Below, one piece after another: positions 1 through 11,763 of a DNA stretch of 64,000 bases. The notes beneath the pieces are model-generated. The model had not been told where the DNA came from. It saw nothing but the letters and a program-made list of their open reading frames with translations, and ran no database searches. The stretch's first letter is position 1, and the number at the start of each line of letters is the position of its first letter. The stretch lies in assembly GCF_029168945.1 (NCBI RefSeq), contig NC_083610.1:78235580-78299579 (forward strand). Reading direction: 5' to 3'. A program made the translations under genes and the position numbers. Origin of the DNA: Cannabis sativa (taxonomy: Eukaryota; Streptophyta; Magnoliopsida; Rosales; Cannabaceae).

Positions 1-1321
1 TAGGTTAGGTTTTGATGTGAATTTTTGTGATTCTTGATGGCTGTGTGAATTGGATTGATATGTTGTTTAATTCTGGAGTTGGAAGTTATTATCTTTGTTA
101 TTTTGAGCTGAGATTAATGTTAGTGTTGAGTTTTATTCAATTTCAAGTTAGAGAACCTAAGTTAGGTTTCTAATGGTGATTTTGTTCTATGATTATTTTG
201 TTGAGTTCTGCTGGTTGGGTTTAGTTTATTTGGGTATATACAGGTGTATTGGAGAGTTTCACAAGGTTTGGGATTGAATTAAGGTGCGGGGGTCGGATTT
301 TTGGTTCCCAGATCAGAACTGGAATTCCGGTTCCTAGGAGCCTGTGGCAACCGGTCGACCGGTTGGTCCCAGGAACCGGACTTCTGGTTGGGAACCGGTC
401 TGCTGGTTGGGGTTTTTTTCTCGAGCCCTAGTTTTTCCCCTTTTTACGTAATTTAGGGTAATAGTATCCTATTTATCGATAGGGTTATTCTTAGTTTCGA
501 TTTTAAATTCCCGATAAGTGTTTAGCGTGTCTCTCATCGAATTCTGAATATTATGGTTTAGGGCCCTGTAAAGCGTCGAGCTGCGTTTCCACTCAGGCTG
601 ACCGGCACACTTGAGCACGGAACAAGGTAAGATAGCATAAGAATATATATATATATGAATATATGTTTGTTCTAGATGTTTGCATTACTAGCACTAGTAT
701 GAATGTGACTGATAGAGTGTTAGTATATTGTTGTATATTAGTGTGGTTACGGTGTTACCAACACGAGTACCAGGGGTACGTACGTCGTGCATGTGGTACA
801 ACACTTAGTAATTCCCGGGAGTACAGTTATGGCTCTACCAACACAAGTACAGGGTTGGTACTTTAGTGCATTTGGTACAGTGGTCGTACTTCCCTTAAGA
901 ACGTTCTTATCCATTTGATGAGCTTAATTATTGAGCTCAGGTCGGCTTAATCATAAAGTCGGCATCGCATTATTTATATATATGTTTTGTATATCTTACT
1001 GAGTCTGTTGACTCATCAGTTTGCTACCTTGTATAGGTAAGGGAAAAGCAAAGCTGGAGGAACAGTGAGATGGAGCTCGGCAGTGATTGTACATATCGCA
1101 GCAGTGCAACCTGGAGGGTTTCAGTCTTTTATTATTTTGAGTCTGTATTTTGAAGTTGCATGTTCGCGAGTTTTAAAAAAAATATATTATATGTACATAT
1201 TAGTAAAATACTTTTAAATTGTATTTTGATACTCGGGATCCCGACCCATATAAGTATAAAGTTATAACATAATCAAGTTATCGTTTGGGTGTTAAAAAAA
1301 TATTTAAATACGAGTGTTACA
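1..1321 (+). repeat. Truncated Tekay-type LTR, 3' part
   Basis: The segment follows the LTRs at 32155-34125 and 55092-57063 in order. It has the CCGG-rich block (about 300-415), the block reading CACTCAGGCTGACCGGCACA (590-609), a region ending in GACTCA, a run near GGGATCCCG and a terminal GTTACA at 1316-1321. It is more diverged than the other copies, and its last 80 bp are poorly conserved. The window edge cuts the 5' side, so it cannot be said whether it is a solo LTR or the end of a full element. The short open frame at 249-431 lies in the CCGG block and is not treated as a gene. Confidence 0.8.
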
Positions 1322-2900
1322 ACAATAGTTTTAAATGATCGAGACATAAAAATAATGTATTATAAGGAACACTATAATTTTTTTCTACAACACCCTATTT
1401 AATTAATTTTATAAAATAATAAATTTCAAACTTCTTAATAAATAATTTCAAATGATAATTAATATATTGTGCATTTAATTTTTAATAAATAAAATTATTA
1501 ATAATAATATGAAATAAGATAACATATTCATAATTTTACTATATATTAAGTAACTATTTATTATAATATTAAAAAAAAATTAAATTAGTCGCGCGAGCGG
1601 CTATATTACTTAGTTATGTATATGATTAAAATAAAATTTAAGAACATAACTAAATATATAATATTAATCTAGTCCTCTAGTAAAAATCTAACTAGTCATA
1701 ACAAAATGAGGATCACTTAGCATAAATCAAAATTAAACAATCTGACTCAAATACAATTGAAAGTGATATAATATCAGTTAAAATTATATATGACTATCTT
1801 AATAATAATATATGTGACAAATTCAATTAAGACGCATTATAATATTTAAAAACAATCAAATTTAGGGCCATTGTATAACTATTAGAATTACAAAATATAA
1901 TAATTACATATTTTTTGTTTGCTTGAAATATATTAATTACACTTGATTTTAAAATATAAAATATATTTCTTATGAAAAAATAAAATAAAAAATAGAATAT
2001 CAAATATCAATTATATATAATTTTTCATCTTCATGATAAACGAGTTAGTAATTATATATATTAACAAGTAATATTATCTTATAATTATAATTACCTAATA
2101 GTAATATTTTGTAAATTGTGTGTCTAACATTAACCTATTTCTTCCTAATGTATTACTCTCATTATATTTTTCAATAAAATGCGGTTCATTGTTAAACAAA
2201 AAAAAAAACTCAATCAAGTCATACTTGTTTTGCTTTCGATTAAATATTTATTTATTTATTTTGGTGTGTTGTTGTTCCTTATATTTGGAGTATTAATGGA
2301 TTTGGACCATTGGCTAATCATCCCCATGAGTCGTCAATTTTCTCTGACTAGACTAGTTATATTTATATTAATAATTTTTTTTTCATGATTATTCCTCAAC
2401 TCTAGTTTAAAAATAGGATGACACGTGGCAGTCAGATTATGGTACACGTGTGTTATGGCAGGTGAACAAAACACGCATATCTATCTATGGTAGCTTAGCA
2501 TGGCCAACCCATTCGTTTTCACGTGCCAATAGTTGACACGTAAGCATTGTACATACAATACAACAAGGAGCGTAAATGGTTGAAAATATTATGTGGCGCC
2601 GCTTACTTAATTAATAATTAATATTTACAATTTTTCTTTTTTGTTTCTTGAAAAAATAAAAAAACCTAATATTGTCGTTTTGCTTCAAAACGCAATCACG
2701 ACCTCACGTGTATAATATTATTTATCGCCGTCTCTTCACCGACCATAACCAAAATATAAACGGCGTGCGTAAACAATAGGGGCCAACCTAATAAATTACG
2801 CTATTTATTGTATGAGAATTGTTAAATAATGGTGTAGCGCTATAATATTATTAGCATCTACTAAGAGTATTTCTAATGCAAATAACTTTTAAAGATGATA
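1322..2900. other. AT-rich intergenic DNA, no gene seen
   Basis: Low-complexity A/T-rich sequence. The open frame at 2179-2388 is short and hydrophobic, with no recognisable domain. The less AT-rich stretch at about 2400-2720 carries the CACGTG cluster listed separately. Confidence 0.7.
2422..2710. promoter_or_regulatory. Cluster of four CACGTG G-box motifs
   Basis: Perfect CACGTG palindromes lie at 2422-2427 (context ACACGTGGCA, also an ABRE-type core), 2445-2450, 2520-2525 and 2705-2710, with a further GACACGTA near 2534. G-boxes are known binding sites for plant bZIP and bHLH factors. No host gene is recognised on either side, because a LINE occupies 2919-8781. The cluster may belong to a promoter cut off from its gene, or may be chance. 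Confidence 0.4.
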
Positions 2901-2918
2901 AAAATTTAGATATTATTT
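2901..2918. repeat. LINE target-site duplication, left copy
   Basis: 18 bp identical to 8782-8799. It directly abuts the poly(T) run that is the complement of the LINE poly(A) tail. Confidence 0.9.
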
Positions 2919-2945
2919 TTTTTTTGAGAAATAGAACTGTTATTA

Positions 2946-5900
2946 TTAAAAAAGAGAGTCTTTTACAATAACAGAGAGAATAGCTGAGGGGAAATCCTCA
3001 AGCCATGTACAAACATTATCCAACACTAGAGCATGTTTAGCCACAGCGATAATGGTTACCATCACGATAAACATGATGAACACAAACAGTAGGGAGATAG
3101 GATAATTGAGTTTGAACATCAAAAATTAAATCTTGAAAAGAAGAACTTTTTGATGTTGATTTGCGAAGAGCATTAACAAGAATCAAGGAGTCCGTTTCCA
3201 CCAAATCGACCTTGAAATTAAGTTGTCTAGCCCATTTGAGGCTGTAAAACAGTCCCTTGGCTTCCATGTCTTGAGGACGACAGCAACCATCAATAGGGTG
3301 AGACATTGCAGCCTTTACATTACCGATGAGTCTCTTATAATAGCACCGAACCCAATCCGTTTTCTGGTGTCATCAAAGGCTGCATCGACATTCACTTGTA
3401 GGAGATTAGGAGGAGGTGGAGTCCAAGCTCTGGGTGCGGTTGGAGTGTCGAGTGGTGCCAAACCAAGCATGAAGAGAAAAGTCTTTGGCCGATTGAAAAC
3501 TGCTAAGGAAAGAAGCAGCTTTAGCAGAAATAACCGAAGGTTGTTGGGGAATTTTACCATGAAGAACATTGTTTCGATCAGACCAAATTGACCACATAGT
3601 GCAAAAAATCATTTCCAACTCAGATTTGGTGTAGCATTCTGATATCTGAAACAAAAAATCTTCAATTTTCATTGAAAATGACTTTATTTGTTAAAGGAAA
3701 AACCAAAGAATTTTCCACACATGTCGAGCATGTTTACAAGCAAACATTGCATGCCCCACAGATTCCCAAGCATTGAGGCACAAACTACATGAGGCAGAAG
3801 TGAGCGATTTCCTCTTATAAAGCTGCAAGCAGCCGCAAAGCATTATGGATAGCTTTCCAAGCAAAAAGCTTCACTTTAGGAGGAAGTTTGAGCTGCCAAA
3901 AGGACTTCCACCATGAAACATTTGGGCTGGATACAGAAACAGGATTCTCATCTGCTAACAAACAAGCAACATGATAACCTGACTTTACCTCATACTGCCC
4001 ACCAGTAGCATGCCAAACCCAGTAATCAGAGTGAGCATGATGAGACAAAGGTAAGGAAAGAATCCGCTCGACATCAGCAGATGAAAAATCAGCATTCAAT
4101 TTGCTAACATTCCATTCTTTTTCAGGTGTAATATAGTCCGCCACAGTATTTGTTGGAGCACCCGTAAAATATATAGGAGTGAAAATGGAGTTACCAGGGA
4201 TCCAAGGGTCAGTTGCACAGGCTATATCAAAACCATTCCCCACTTGCAAACGCAATCCTTTCTTCAGCAACTCTCGGCCCCAGCAAAATCCTTGCCAAGT
4301 GAGAGATGAAACACCACAAGTAGCAGCAGAAAGGAAATCAGATCTTGAGAAGTATCGTCCTTTAAGAACACGAAATAGAAGAGACTCTGGATTTTGAAAC
4401 AACCTCCAAGCTTGTTTAGCCAAAAGTGCTTGATTGAAGTGGATAAAATTCCTGAAACCAAGACCACCTTCCAATTTTGATTTACAAAGAAACTTCCATT
4501 GTTTCCAATGAATTTTCTTTTTATCAGAAGTAGAGCCCCACCAAAAATTAGACATCAAACTCTCAATTTCATGGCAAAATTTAACGGGAAGTTTGAAGCA
4601 GCTCATAGCATAGGTTGGAATAGATTGAATGACAGCCTTGAGAAGAACCTCTTTACCACCAACCGAGAAAATCTTATCAGTCCATGCATTTAACAACTTC
4701 CAAATGCGCTCTTTAATTTGATTGAACAATTGTTTTTTATCCCGTTCAGAATACGCAGGAAGGCCCAGGTATGATTCATGACACTCACAAATGGGCATGC
4801 CAAGAATATTTTGAAAGGATTGTTTTGAAGCCTCAGAAGTATTTGGTGAGAAAGACATAACTGATTTGTCCGTGTTGAGCTGTTGACCAGAGGCTTTATG
4901 ATATGTATCCAAGACTCTTTTAATGGCACCACAAGATCGATCATCCGCTTCACAAAACAACAAACTATCATCAGCAAAAAGAAGGTGCGATACAGAAGGA
5001 GAATGCCTAGAAACAGCTAATCCTTTTAAACATCCAATGGACTCTTCATATTGTAACAATCGAGACAAGCCTTCAGAACAAATCAGAAATAAGTAAGGAG
5101 ATAAAGGATCTCCTTGTCTAAGCAGATTGTGTGGTTTTACATTGCCCGAAATTGCACCATTGATGATAAATGAAAGCTGTGTAGTTTGTAAACAATTCAA
5201 GATGAGGGTGATCCAACGAATGCTGAACCCCATCTTGCCCATTACGGTACTAAAAAGACCACTCCACTCTATCAAATGCCTTACTCATGTCGAGTTTAAG
5301 AGCTGAAAAACCTTTTTTGCCTCGTGTCTTATGTTTGAGGCAGTGAACCAACTCAAAAGCCACCAAGATGTTATCTGTAATAAGTCTATTAGGCAAGAAA
5401 GCACTTTGTGTCTCCGAGATTACATGTGGAAGGACTGCTTTAAATCGAATCACCAAAGACTTAGAGATAAGCTTGTAGACAACATTACACAAACTGATGG
5501 GCCTGAAATCTTTCATTGATTTTGGTTTTTTAGTCTTCGGAATGAGAGTAATCAGTGTTTTGTTGAGAGCTTCAGGACTTCCCCCTTCATTCAGGACATA
5601 AAGAACCGCACGAGTGACTAGATCACCAACAATATGCCAATTATGTTGATAAAAAAGAGCCGACATCCCATCAATACCTGGACTGCCATCACCATTCATA
5701 GTTTTTAGAGCTTCCAAAACATCAGCAGCAGTAAACTCACGACCAAGGAATTCATTATGTTGATCTGTAACCGTAGGTGGAATAACACTTAGAACGTGTT
5801 GCAGTGCCCAATGGTCTTCAGTTTGAGTTTGAAAAAGATTTTCAAAATAAGCAGCAACCAAACCAGAAATTTCATTCTTTGACGTGTGGACTTTGCCTTC

Positions 5901-7052
5901 TTCATCTGTTAAAAACTTGATCTTATTGTTGGAAAATCTTGCAGAAGCTTTCGCATGAAAAAACTTCGTGTTTTGATCTCCAGATTGCAACCAATCAATC
6001 CTTGCACGCTGTTTCCAATATTGTTCTTCCGAAGCAAGCAAATCGTCCAAAATTGCTTCTGCCTGCTGCACTTGCTGGTAGTGAGAAGTGGAAGGAATTG
6101 ATGTGTTAGAAAGAGCCGTTACAGTAGCTTGAGCTGAGGTAATTTGTTGCTTAAAATTTCCATATTTAGCTCTGTGCCACGATCGCAGATCTGATGCACA
6201 CTGGGATAAGTTTCCATTTAGAACCTCAATTGGATTAGCTGTAGAGGAATTCCAGCAATGAGAGATAATGTGAGAACATTCGGCATCCTTAATCCACATC
6301 TTTTCAAAACGAAATCGCGAACGATATTTGAACTCTGAAATGGTAGATTGCAAATTAATAGTACTCAGGATTGCACGATGATCTGATCCGTAGTAGCCAA
6401 GGTGTGTCACATGTGGTGTGGCAAAACGATCATTCCAAACCATATTAATAAAAACCCAGTCTAACCGTTCCTGTAAAGCTTGAGGATTTCTTCTGTTTTT
6501 GCACCAGGTGAAGTCTGGACCAGCAAAAGGAATTTCAAGGAGAGCGCAAAGGTCTAAAGTAGTACGGAATGCCATCATATGATTGTCAGATCGTAAAGGA
6601 CCCGAGTTTTTGTGCGAATGTGAAAAAATTTCATTCAAATCTCCTACTAGTAGCCACGGATCCAAAGGAGAAACATCAGCAAGTCTCTCTAAAAGTGTCC
6701 AAGTGTGTTTTTTATTGATTGCTTCAGGAAAACCATATACAGCCGAAAAGTGCCATCGAGGGCCATCATTGTACGAGATGTAACAATCAAAATAATTAGA
6801 ATTCATTGATAAAAGAGTTACATTTACATCATCATGCCATAATAGCATTAAGCCACCCTTCAGACCAGAGCGAGGGACTTCCAGACCATTATTAAACTTT
6901 AAACATTGCTTAAAACGAGTAATACAACCAGAATTTAACTTTGTTTCCATAAGAAACAACAGATGGGGAGTTTGCTCACGAACAAGCAAACACAAGCGAC
7001 GGAATGCACTCGGATTCCCCAGGCCCCGTGCATTCCAACTTACGATATTCAT
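2946..7052 (-). pseudogene. LINE ORF2: endonuclease, RT, zf-RVT and RNase H, broken
   Basis: Begins MNIVSWNARGLGNP at 7052. The N-terminal apurinic-type endonuclease shows METKL, PWLLVGDLNEI and the GSDHRAI signature. The reverse transcriptase follows, with FRPISLCNVVYK, LDMSKAFDRVEW and the catalytic FADD (LLFADDSLLFC). The first 600 codons are open and end at 5250. The frame resumes from about 5275 after a one-base-type shift at the T run near 5250-5256. A zf-RVT region (CSLCLNAWESVGHAM, about 3740-3800) and an RNase H domain (VNVDAAF, EAKGLFYSLKWAR, ETDS) follow, but stops and shifts near 3815, 3690, 3310 and 3050 split them. The family C-terminus ends at a TAA at 2946-2948. Several short open frames in this interval are fragments of this one gene. 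Confidence 0.88.
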
Positions 7053-8593
7053 GATGATTGGCGGGATTGCCGAGCAATCACCGCTGAATGATCCTCCATA
7101 CCAGCAAAATCAGCACCAGAATCTGAAACTTGCAGGTGAGCAGATGCTTCAACTGAGGAGGGAGAAGCACTTTGGACATTTGTAGCACGACATCGTTTGA
7201 GAGTTTTTCGAAGAGAAAGATTATCAAACTGTCTCTTAAAGGTCTTGTTGGGATGTGTATTCTCCTGATCAATAAAATCATCCATGTCATCCAAAGGGGA
7301 AGAAGGCTGATGAGAGGTAATGGTTGTAGCGATAGCCTTGCCAGCCCTTTTTGAAGAGAAATCCATAGTAATATTTTGGCACTTTGTTACGTGATGAAGA
7401 GTGGTAGTTGGAGGGTATGTGGCAAAGGTATGATTTGTAGATGATGTGCCAATGTCAGGAGTATAAACATCTTTAAGATGAACAACAGCAGAATCATTGG
7501 AGACAGGTAGAGTGTCAATAGCAGGCCTTGTAGTGTTTGCACCAGTAATAGGAATATTATGTATTGCAGCAGTAGGCACATGTGTAGTCACAACTACAGG
7601 CATTGGGGAATTGGTGATGGATGCGGTCGGATTAGTTATTTGAGTAAGAACAGAGGAGGCAATGAGAGTTTGGTTACTCTGATCTGTGTTAGAGGATTCC
7701 CCATATAAGAGTGGATGCGGATGAGATAGAGGTCTGTTGTTTAACTGTGGGAGAGTAGCAGTAAGGGTAGATCGAGCCAAACGTGTCAAGAGAGGCCAAG
7801 CACTTCCTTTAGAGAAATCCGATCTGTACCGATCATAACTAGAAGTAGGCAAAGGAGCACCCTTGAGAGTTGGTCTGTAAGCCAGTTCAGACTCAATCCC
7901 ATTATCCATATTTTCAAGATGCACAACACACTTGTTAAAAACATGTCCAATTCGTCCACACTCCATACAGTAGTCCGGAAGACGTTCATAACGGAATTCC
8001 ACCCAAAATTCATCTTTAATATTGGGAAGAGAAATCATTTTCCCTCGCAGCAGAGGTTTGGTAATATCCATTCGAACTCTAAAACGAAGGAAGGGACCCC
8101 ATCCTTCAAAGCAAGAGTCCTGATAAACTTCCATGAATTCTCCAATAAGGTTCCCTAAAGCCTTAGCAAGAGATTGAGTTTTACTAAGGAAAGGGAGACG
8201 ATAGGCCTGAACCCAAAAGGGTGAGAAAATCATTTGTTGTGGAGTGATTGAATGCAATGCAGATGGTTGAAGCAGAACAATATGGTGACCTTGGAAATGC
8301 CACGGTTCCTTGTCTAAGGCCCGAATTTTGTCACCAATGCAGCCAAAAGTGATTAAAAATAAATCAGAATGATGTTCCGAGATGACAGCCTTGAATCGTC
8401 CATCCCAGTGTTGAGACATCTGGTTTTGTAAGGTTGAAAGCCAGACTTTCTTAGGAGAAAGAATTCGAACAACCAGCACTAAGTCAAGTCTCTCGTTCAA
8501 TGCAGAGGCACCATCATCAGCAATGGCTACCACCAATTTTTCATCATCAGTTAAAGAGACAGTAGACTTCATACGATCAATAAAAGGATCCAT
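7049..8593 (-). CDS. LINE ORF1 protein, DUF4283 and zinc-knuckle type
   Basis: An intact 514-codon frame starting at an ATG (8591-8593). Residues about 30-170 fit the DUF4283-type N-terminal domain of plant LINE and retroelement ORF1 proteins, including RALDKEPWHFQGHHIVL. Near residue 210 there is a CCHC zinc knuckle, CMECGRIGHVFNKC (CX2CX4HX4C). The C-terminal half is rich in Thr, Ser and Pro and probably disordered. In this family ORF1 binds element RNA to form the retrotransposition particle. Its stop overlaps the ORF2 start as ATGA (7049-7052), which suggests coupled termination and reinitiation. Family assignment is firm. RNA binding is inferred from the family. Confidence 0.88.
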   Translation of the reverse strand: MDPFIDRMKSTVSLTDDEKLVVAIADDGASALNERLDLVLVVRILSPKKVWLSTLQNQMSQHWDGRFKAVISEHHSDLFLITFGCIGDKIRALDKEPWHFQGHHIVLLQPSALHSITPQQMIFSPFWVQAYRLPFLSKTQSLAKALGNLIGEFMEVYQDSCFEGWGPFLRFRVRMDITKPLLRGKMISLPNIKDEFWVEFRYERLPDYCMECGRIGHVFNKCVVHLENMDNGIESELAYRPTLKGAPLPTSSYDRYRSDFSKGSAWPLLTRLARSTLTATLPQLNNRPLSHPHPLLYGESSNTDQSNQTLIASSVLTQITNPTASITNSPMPVVVTTHVPTAAIHNIPITGANTTRPAIDTLPVSNDSAVVHLKDVYTPDIGTSSTNHTFATYPPTTTLHHVTKCQNITMDFSSKRAGKAIATTITSHQPSSPLDDMDDFIDQENTHPNKTFKRQFDNLSLRKTLKRCRATNVQSASPSSVEASAHLQVSDSGADFAGMEDHSAVIARQSRQSS

Positions 8594-8781
8594 GATGCAG
8601 AATTCAAAGGTGAGAGATACAAATCAAACCCAGAAAAGCAAACCCAGTAGAGTAACTGGCGAAAGAAACAGGAGGGAAAGAAAAAACTCAAAAAATTTTA
8701 AATAATAACTACCAAAACGAAACCAACTGCCACAGAGCACAAAGTGGGCAGACCTCCTTATAAATTTTCCAACCTATTTTC

Positions 8782-8799
8782 AAAATTTAGATATTATTT
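8782..8799. repeat. LINE target-site duplication, right copy
   Basis: 18 bp identical to 2901-2918. It marks the 5' end of the minus-strand LINE. Confidence 0.9.
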
Positions 8800-9362
8800 A
8801 AAAGTATAATATTTTAATTTATTTTTTTTATATATTATTTTTAGTACTCTTATTTTTAAAAATACTTCAACGTATAGTATTTTTTAAAAATATTATAATT
8901 TTGATCTCATATATTATTATTTAATATATATCTTAATTTTTAGTTACAATAATTTTTTAACTTTAATTTTTTTTATTAAAAAAAATGAATAGCATTAATA
9001 CTATAATATTGCATCTATGTAAATTTCTAAAATGATATTTTTTTTCTCTAATGGTATAATATTTTAATATTTTGCCACATAGTATTTCCACTTCATCAAG
9101 CATCTTCTAAAATTTTAGATGCTCTAATATTGCTTTTATTTTATTTATTGCATTCGCTAGACCCTTCAACATATTTAATGGATGTATATATGGAAATTAT
9201 TATTATTTATCCGTGTATATAGTAAATTAAGGAACTTGTATTTTTTAATTTTTTAATCAGTGAATTAATGGATAATATAATACTCTATACGCAACACACA
9301 GGCACAATAGACTAAAAATATCATTATTTATTTACTATTTTGGCATCCAAAGAAATATTAAT
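8800..9362. other. AT-rich spacer, nothing recognised
   Basis: A/T-rich DNA between two LINE copies. No open frame, tRNA-like structure or repeat boundary could be supported. Confidence 0.6.
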
Positions 9363-9915
9363 ATGGAAATCTTTCTTATGCAAATTTCCTCAATACCCAA
9401 AATATTCAAACTTGATGAAAATAGTATCAAGATAAATGTTGATGCGACTATCTTTGAAGAACGAAACTATTTCGGTTTGGGATGTGTAATTAGAAATCCT
9501 AATGGCTTTCTTTTGACTGCTCTTACGAAACTGTTTCGTGGTGCTATTCATCCTATGGTGGCTGAAGCGTTAAGCTTCCGAGAGGCTCTTAGTTGGCTCA
9601 AAATGCATCAAAGACAAATGGCCATTATTGAAACCGATTGCTTATTGGTGGTGCAAGCTTTGAGAAGTAACATTCATACAAGTTCTTTGTTTGAGGAAAT
9701 TATTAATGAATGTAAGAATTTACTTGCTCAAGTTAGAAATGTTTCATTTATTTTTGTTAAACGGTCAGCAAATGTAGTTGCTCATGAATTTGCTAGAGCA
9801 TCTATATTACATCCTGATCGTATTTTCAGTATGGGGAATGTCCCAACTGATTTGCTTCCATGTGTGGTTGCTGAATTTGAAGGTTAAATAAAGTTGAATT
9901 TCCTTCCAAAAAAAA
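9363..9915 (+). mobile_element. 5'-truncated LINE, RNase H end only
   Basis: A 174-codon frame (9363-9887) is the C-terminal RNase H (RVT_3) domain of a plant LINE ORF2. It has INVDATIFEER, then EALSFREALSWLK, the ETDCLLVVQAL acidic motif and VKRSANVVAHEFAR. It is followed 20 bp after its stop by a short A tract (9908-9915), taken as the poly(A) tail. The frame is undisturbed, but everything upstream of RNase H is missing, as in abortive target-primed reverse transcription. The ATG at 9363 is simply the first one after the truncation. No convincing TSD was found. Confidence 0.78.
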
Positions 9916-9916
9916 A

Positions 9917-10790
9917 CGAAAGTATGAATAATACCACCTCAAGTGTTTTGTACCTCAAGGGTGTGTTCACAATTCACAGTTTGCATCCTAGGTGTTTGCA
10001 CAACTTAGTGTCCGCCTCTCTAATGGTTCGCACCACTATTGTGTCCGCACCGTCCCTAATGATCCCACCCCTTGGTGTTCACCTCCCAAGTTCACACCCT
10101 TCATTTTTGCTACACACCTCTCAAAGTAGGATGCTTCACAACAATTGGTGTTCACACCCCTTGATGCTCCCGCAACTTAGTGTCCACCAGCTCCCTAATG
10201 TTTGCACCGCTTGGTTTGGCGCGCTCCCCTAATATTGAACGCATCTTGTTAATGAGAAAATTTTCCTCTCCCTTGCGAGAAGGAGTTCGCTAAAGGAGAT
10301 CTCGTAATATTAAAAGTGGGACCTCACAATATTAAGGCAAACCTGCATAAGAAAATGTGCGAACACACTAATCAACGGGGATGAAACGATCAAGCATTCA
10401 AGAGCCATTAGAGCAGATGTTACATTTGTATTATAATTGTTCTAATTATTACACTTGATAGGCCTATTATTATTTGTAACGGTCATCTGTAACCATCACC
10501 TACTATACCCTACAAGTAGGTGAACCCACCTCCATTCAAAGGAGACTGGACTAGACTGATCTGAATAATAAAATACAGAGCAAGAAATCTCTTTCAAAAG
10601 TGGACTAGACAGATCGAGCTCAATCGAGCTCTTGCTAAACCACTAAAATTTTTTGTGTCTTTCTATTATGTATTTACATTCTTCCATATAATTTTACTAT
10701 TTCATTTGACTACTCACTATTCTAAGTGAGCACTTGTACATTTTAGTATTTTTTAAATTCCTCTGACAATATTTGACGCTAGAATAAGGG
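9917..10790 (+). repeat. Probable decayed LTR with degenerate internal repeats
   Basis: 9940-10250 is less AT-rich than its surroundings and contains many imperfect copies of a short phrase like CTTGGTGTTCACACC or TTAGTGTCCGC, alternating with CCCTAATG. Further on, 10535-10700 resembles an R-U5 region, with AATAAAATACAGAGCAAG followed by a T-rich tract. At 10770-10790 the text TTTGACGCTAGAATAAGGGG resembles the start of an internal region with a primer-binding site in some plant gypsy elements. No TSD or partner LTR was found, so this is an inference from layout. Confidence 0.4.
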
Positions 10791-11763
10791 GATTCCAACA
10801 TTGTTCCTGTAATTTTTGGAGGAGAATCATGGTGGTAAACCAAACATATACACAAAATTAGCCTTTGTTCAAGAGGCAAACCAAAAAAAAATATGCGAGC
10901 AATTTATTAGCCCCCGATGTATTTAGAGATCATCTAAATCAAATACAAATCTCTGTTCGAGATCATCCACAAAGTCATGTGAAGAATTCAATAGCCCCCA
11001 CCTGGGAATAATAATTCGTTAATGAACAGAGAAAGGTAAAAATAAATCTATACAATTATTTTCAAAAAAGAAAAGAAAGAAAAGATTTTACCAATTGCTC
11101 AAGCTTTGAAGCTGTCTAAACTTTGAGGACGCTCGATCATAGAACCACTTGGGCCTTAGAGCATCTCGAATTTTAGAATTTCGCCCTTAAAACTGCTCAA
11201 ATCTTGAGGACGCTCAAATTTTGGAGCGCTTGAGTATCGAAGTATCTCACATTCAACTTCCTTTGAAGAAACATCGTATTAGTGACAATCATGGAGACGA
11301 AAAAGACGGTGTGCGTATCACGAGCTCAAAAAATTACAAAAATACTAAAAAAGAAACATCACCACATATCTGCGATGGAGAGGCACTGGCACGAAGGAGT
11401 CTCTAGTTTGCTCAGCAATAGCAGAGGATGTCAATCCCCCATGAAGTATGTGTAGTGACAATTATATACATACTGCGAGGAAGGAGATTCACATGGTACA
11501 ATTTTGTATAACTGTGAATGTGAGGAGTAAAAATGAAAAAGAAGACAAATTGCTGCCACCCACCTTGTCTTCGTTCTCATTAGGGATGGCAATATATTTA
11601 CGGTTACAAGTACCCATGTGTGGTACTTTGTGTCGACCACTATGAAGTTGGTCATAATGGTGTTCTGTCGTGGGGCAATTCTAACTATCAGTGGAAATCT
11701 AATTTTAGGGAGAGATGTCGACTCCGCTGAAATAATATATGACTTTTTTCCATGGCTCTAGAT
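10791..11763. other. Non-coding DNA with short degenerate repeats
   Basis: It may be the leader of the LTR-like unit to its left. 11098-11235 has imperfect repeats around the phrase TTTGAGGACGCTC. At 11581 TAGGGATGGCAAT resembles a hAT-type terminus, but no partner end was found. The open frames here are short and match nothing recognised. Confidence 0.45.

Larger units (their letters stand above)
2919..8781 (-). mobile_element. Nearly full-length plant LINE (L1-type), minus strand
   Basis: A 5.9-kb element flanked by an exact 18-bp direct repeat, aaaatttagatattattt, at 2901-2918 and 8782-8799. This is the long TSD expected of target-primed reverse transcription. The poly(A) tail appears as a T run at about 2916-2925. 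On the minus strand it carries ORF1 (8593-7049) and a damaged ORF2 (7052-2946), with a 5' UTR of about 190 bp. The exact TSD suggests a fairly recent insertion, yet ORF2 has a frameshift in the RT region and several breaks in its C-terminal third, so it is not autonomous as read. Confidence 0.93.

Noticed and set aside
2179..2388. Hydrophobic 69-codon frame
   Set aside because: AT-rich DNA yields Leu/Ile/Phe-rich frames by chance. No start context or homology recognised.
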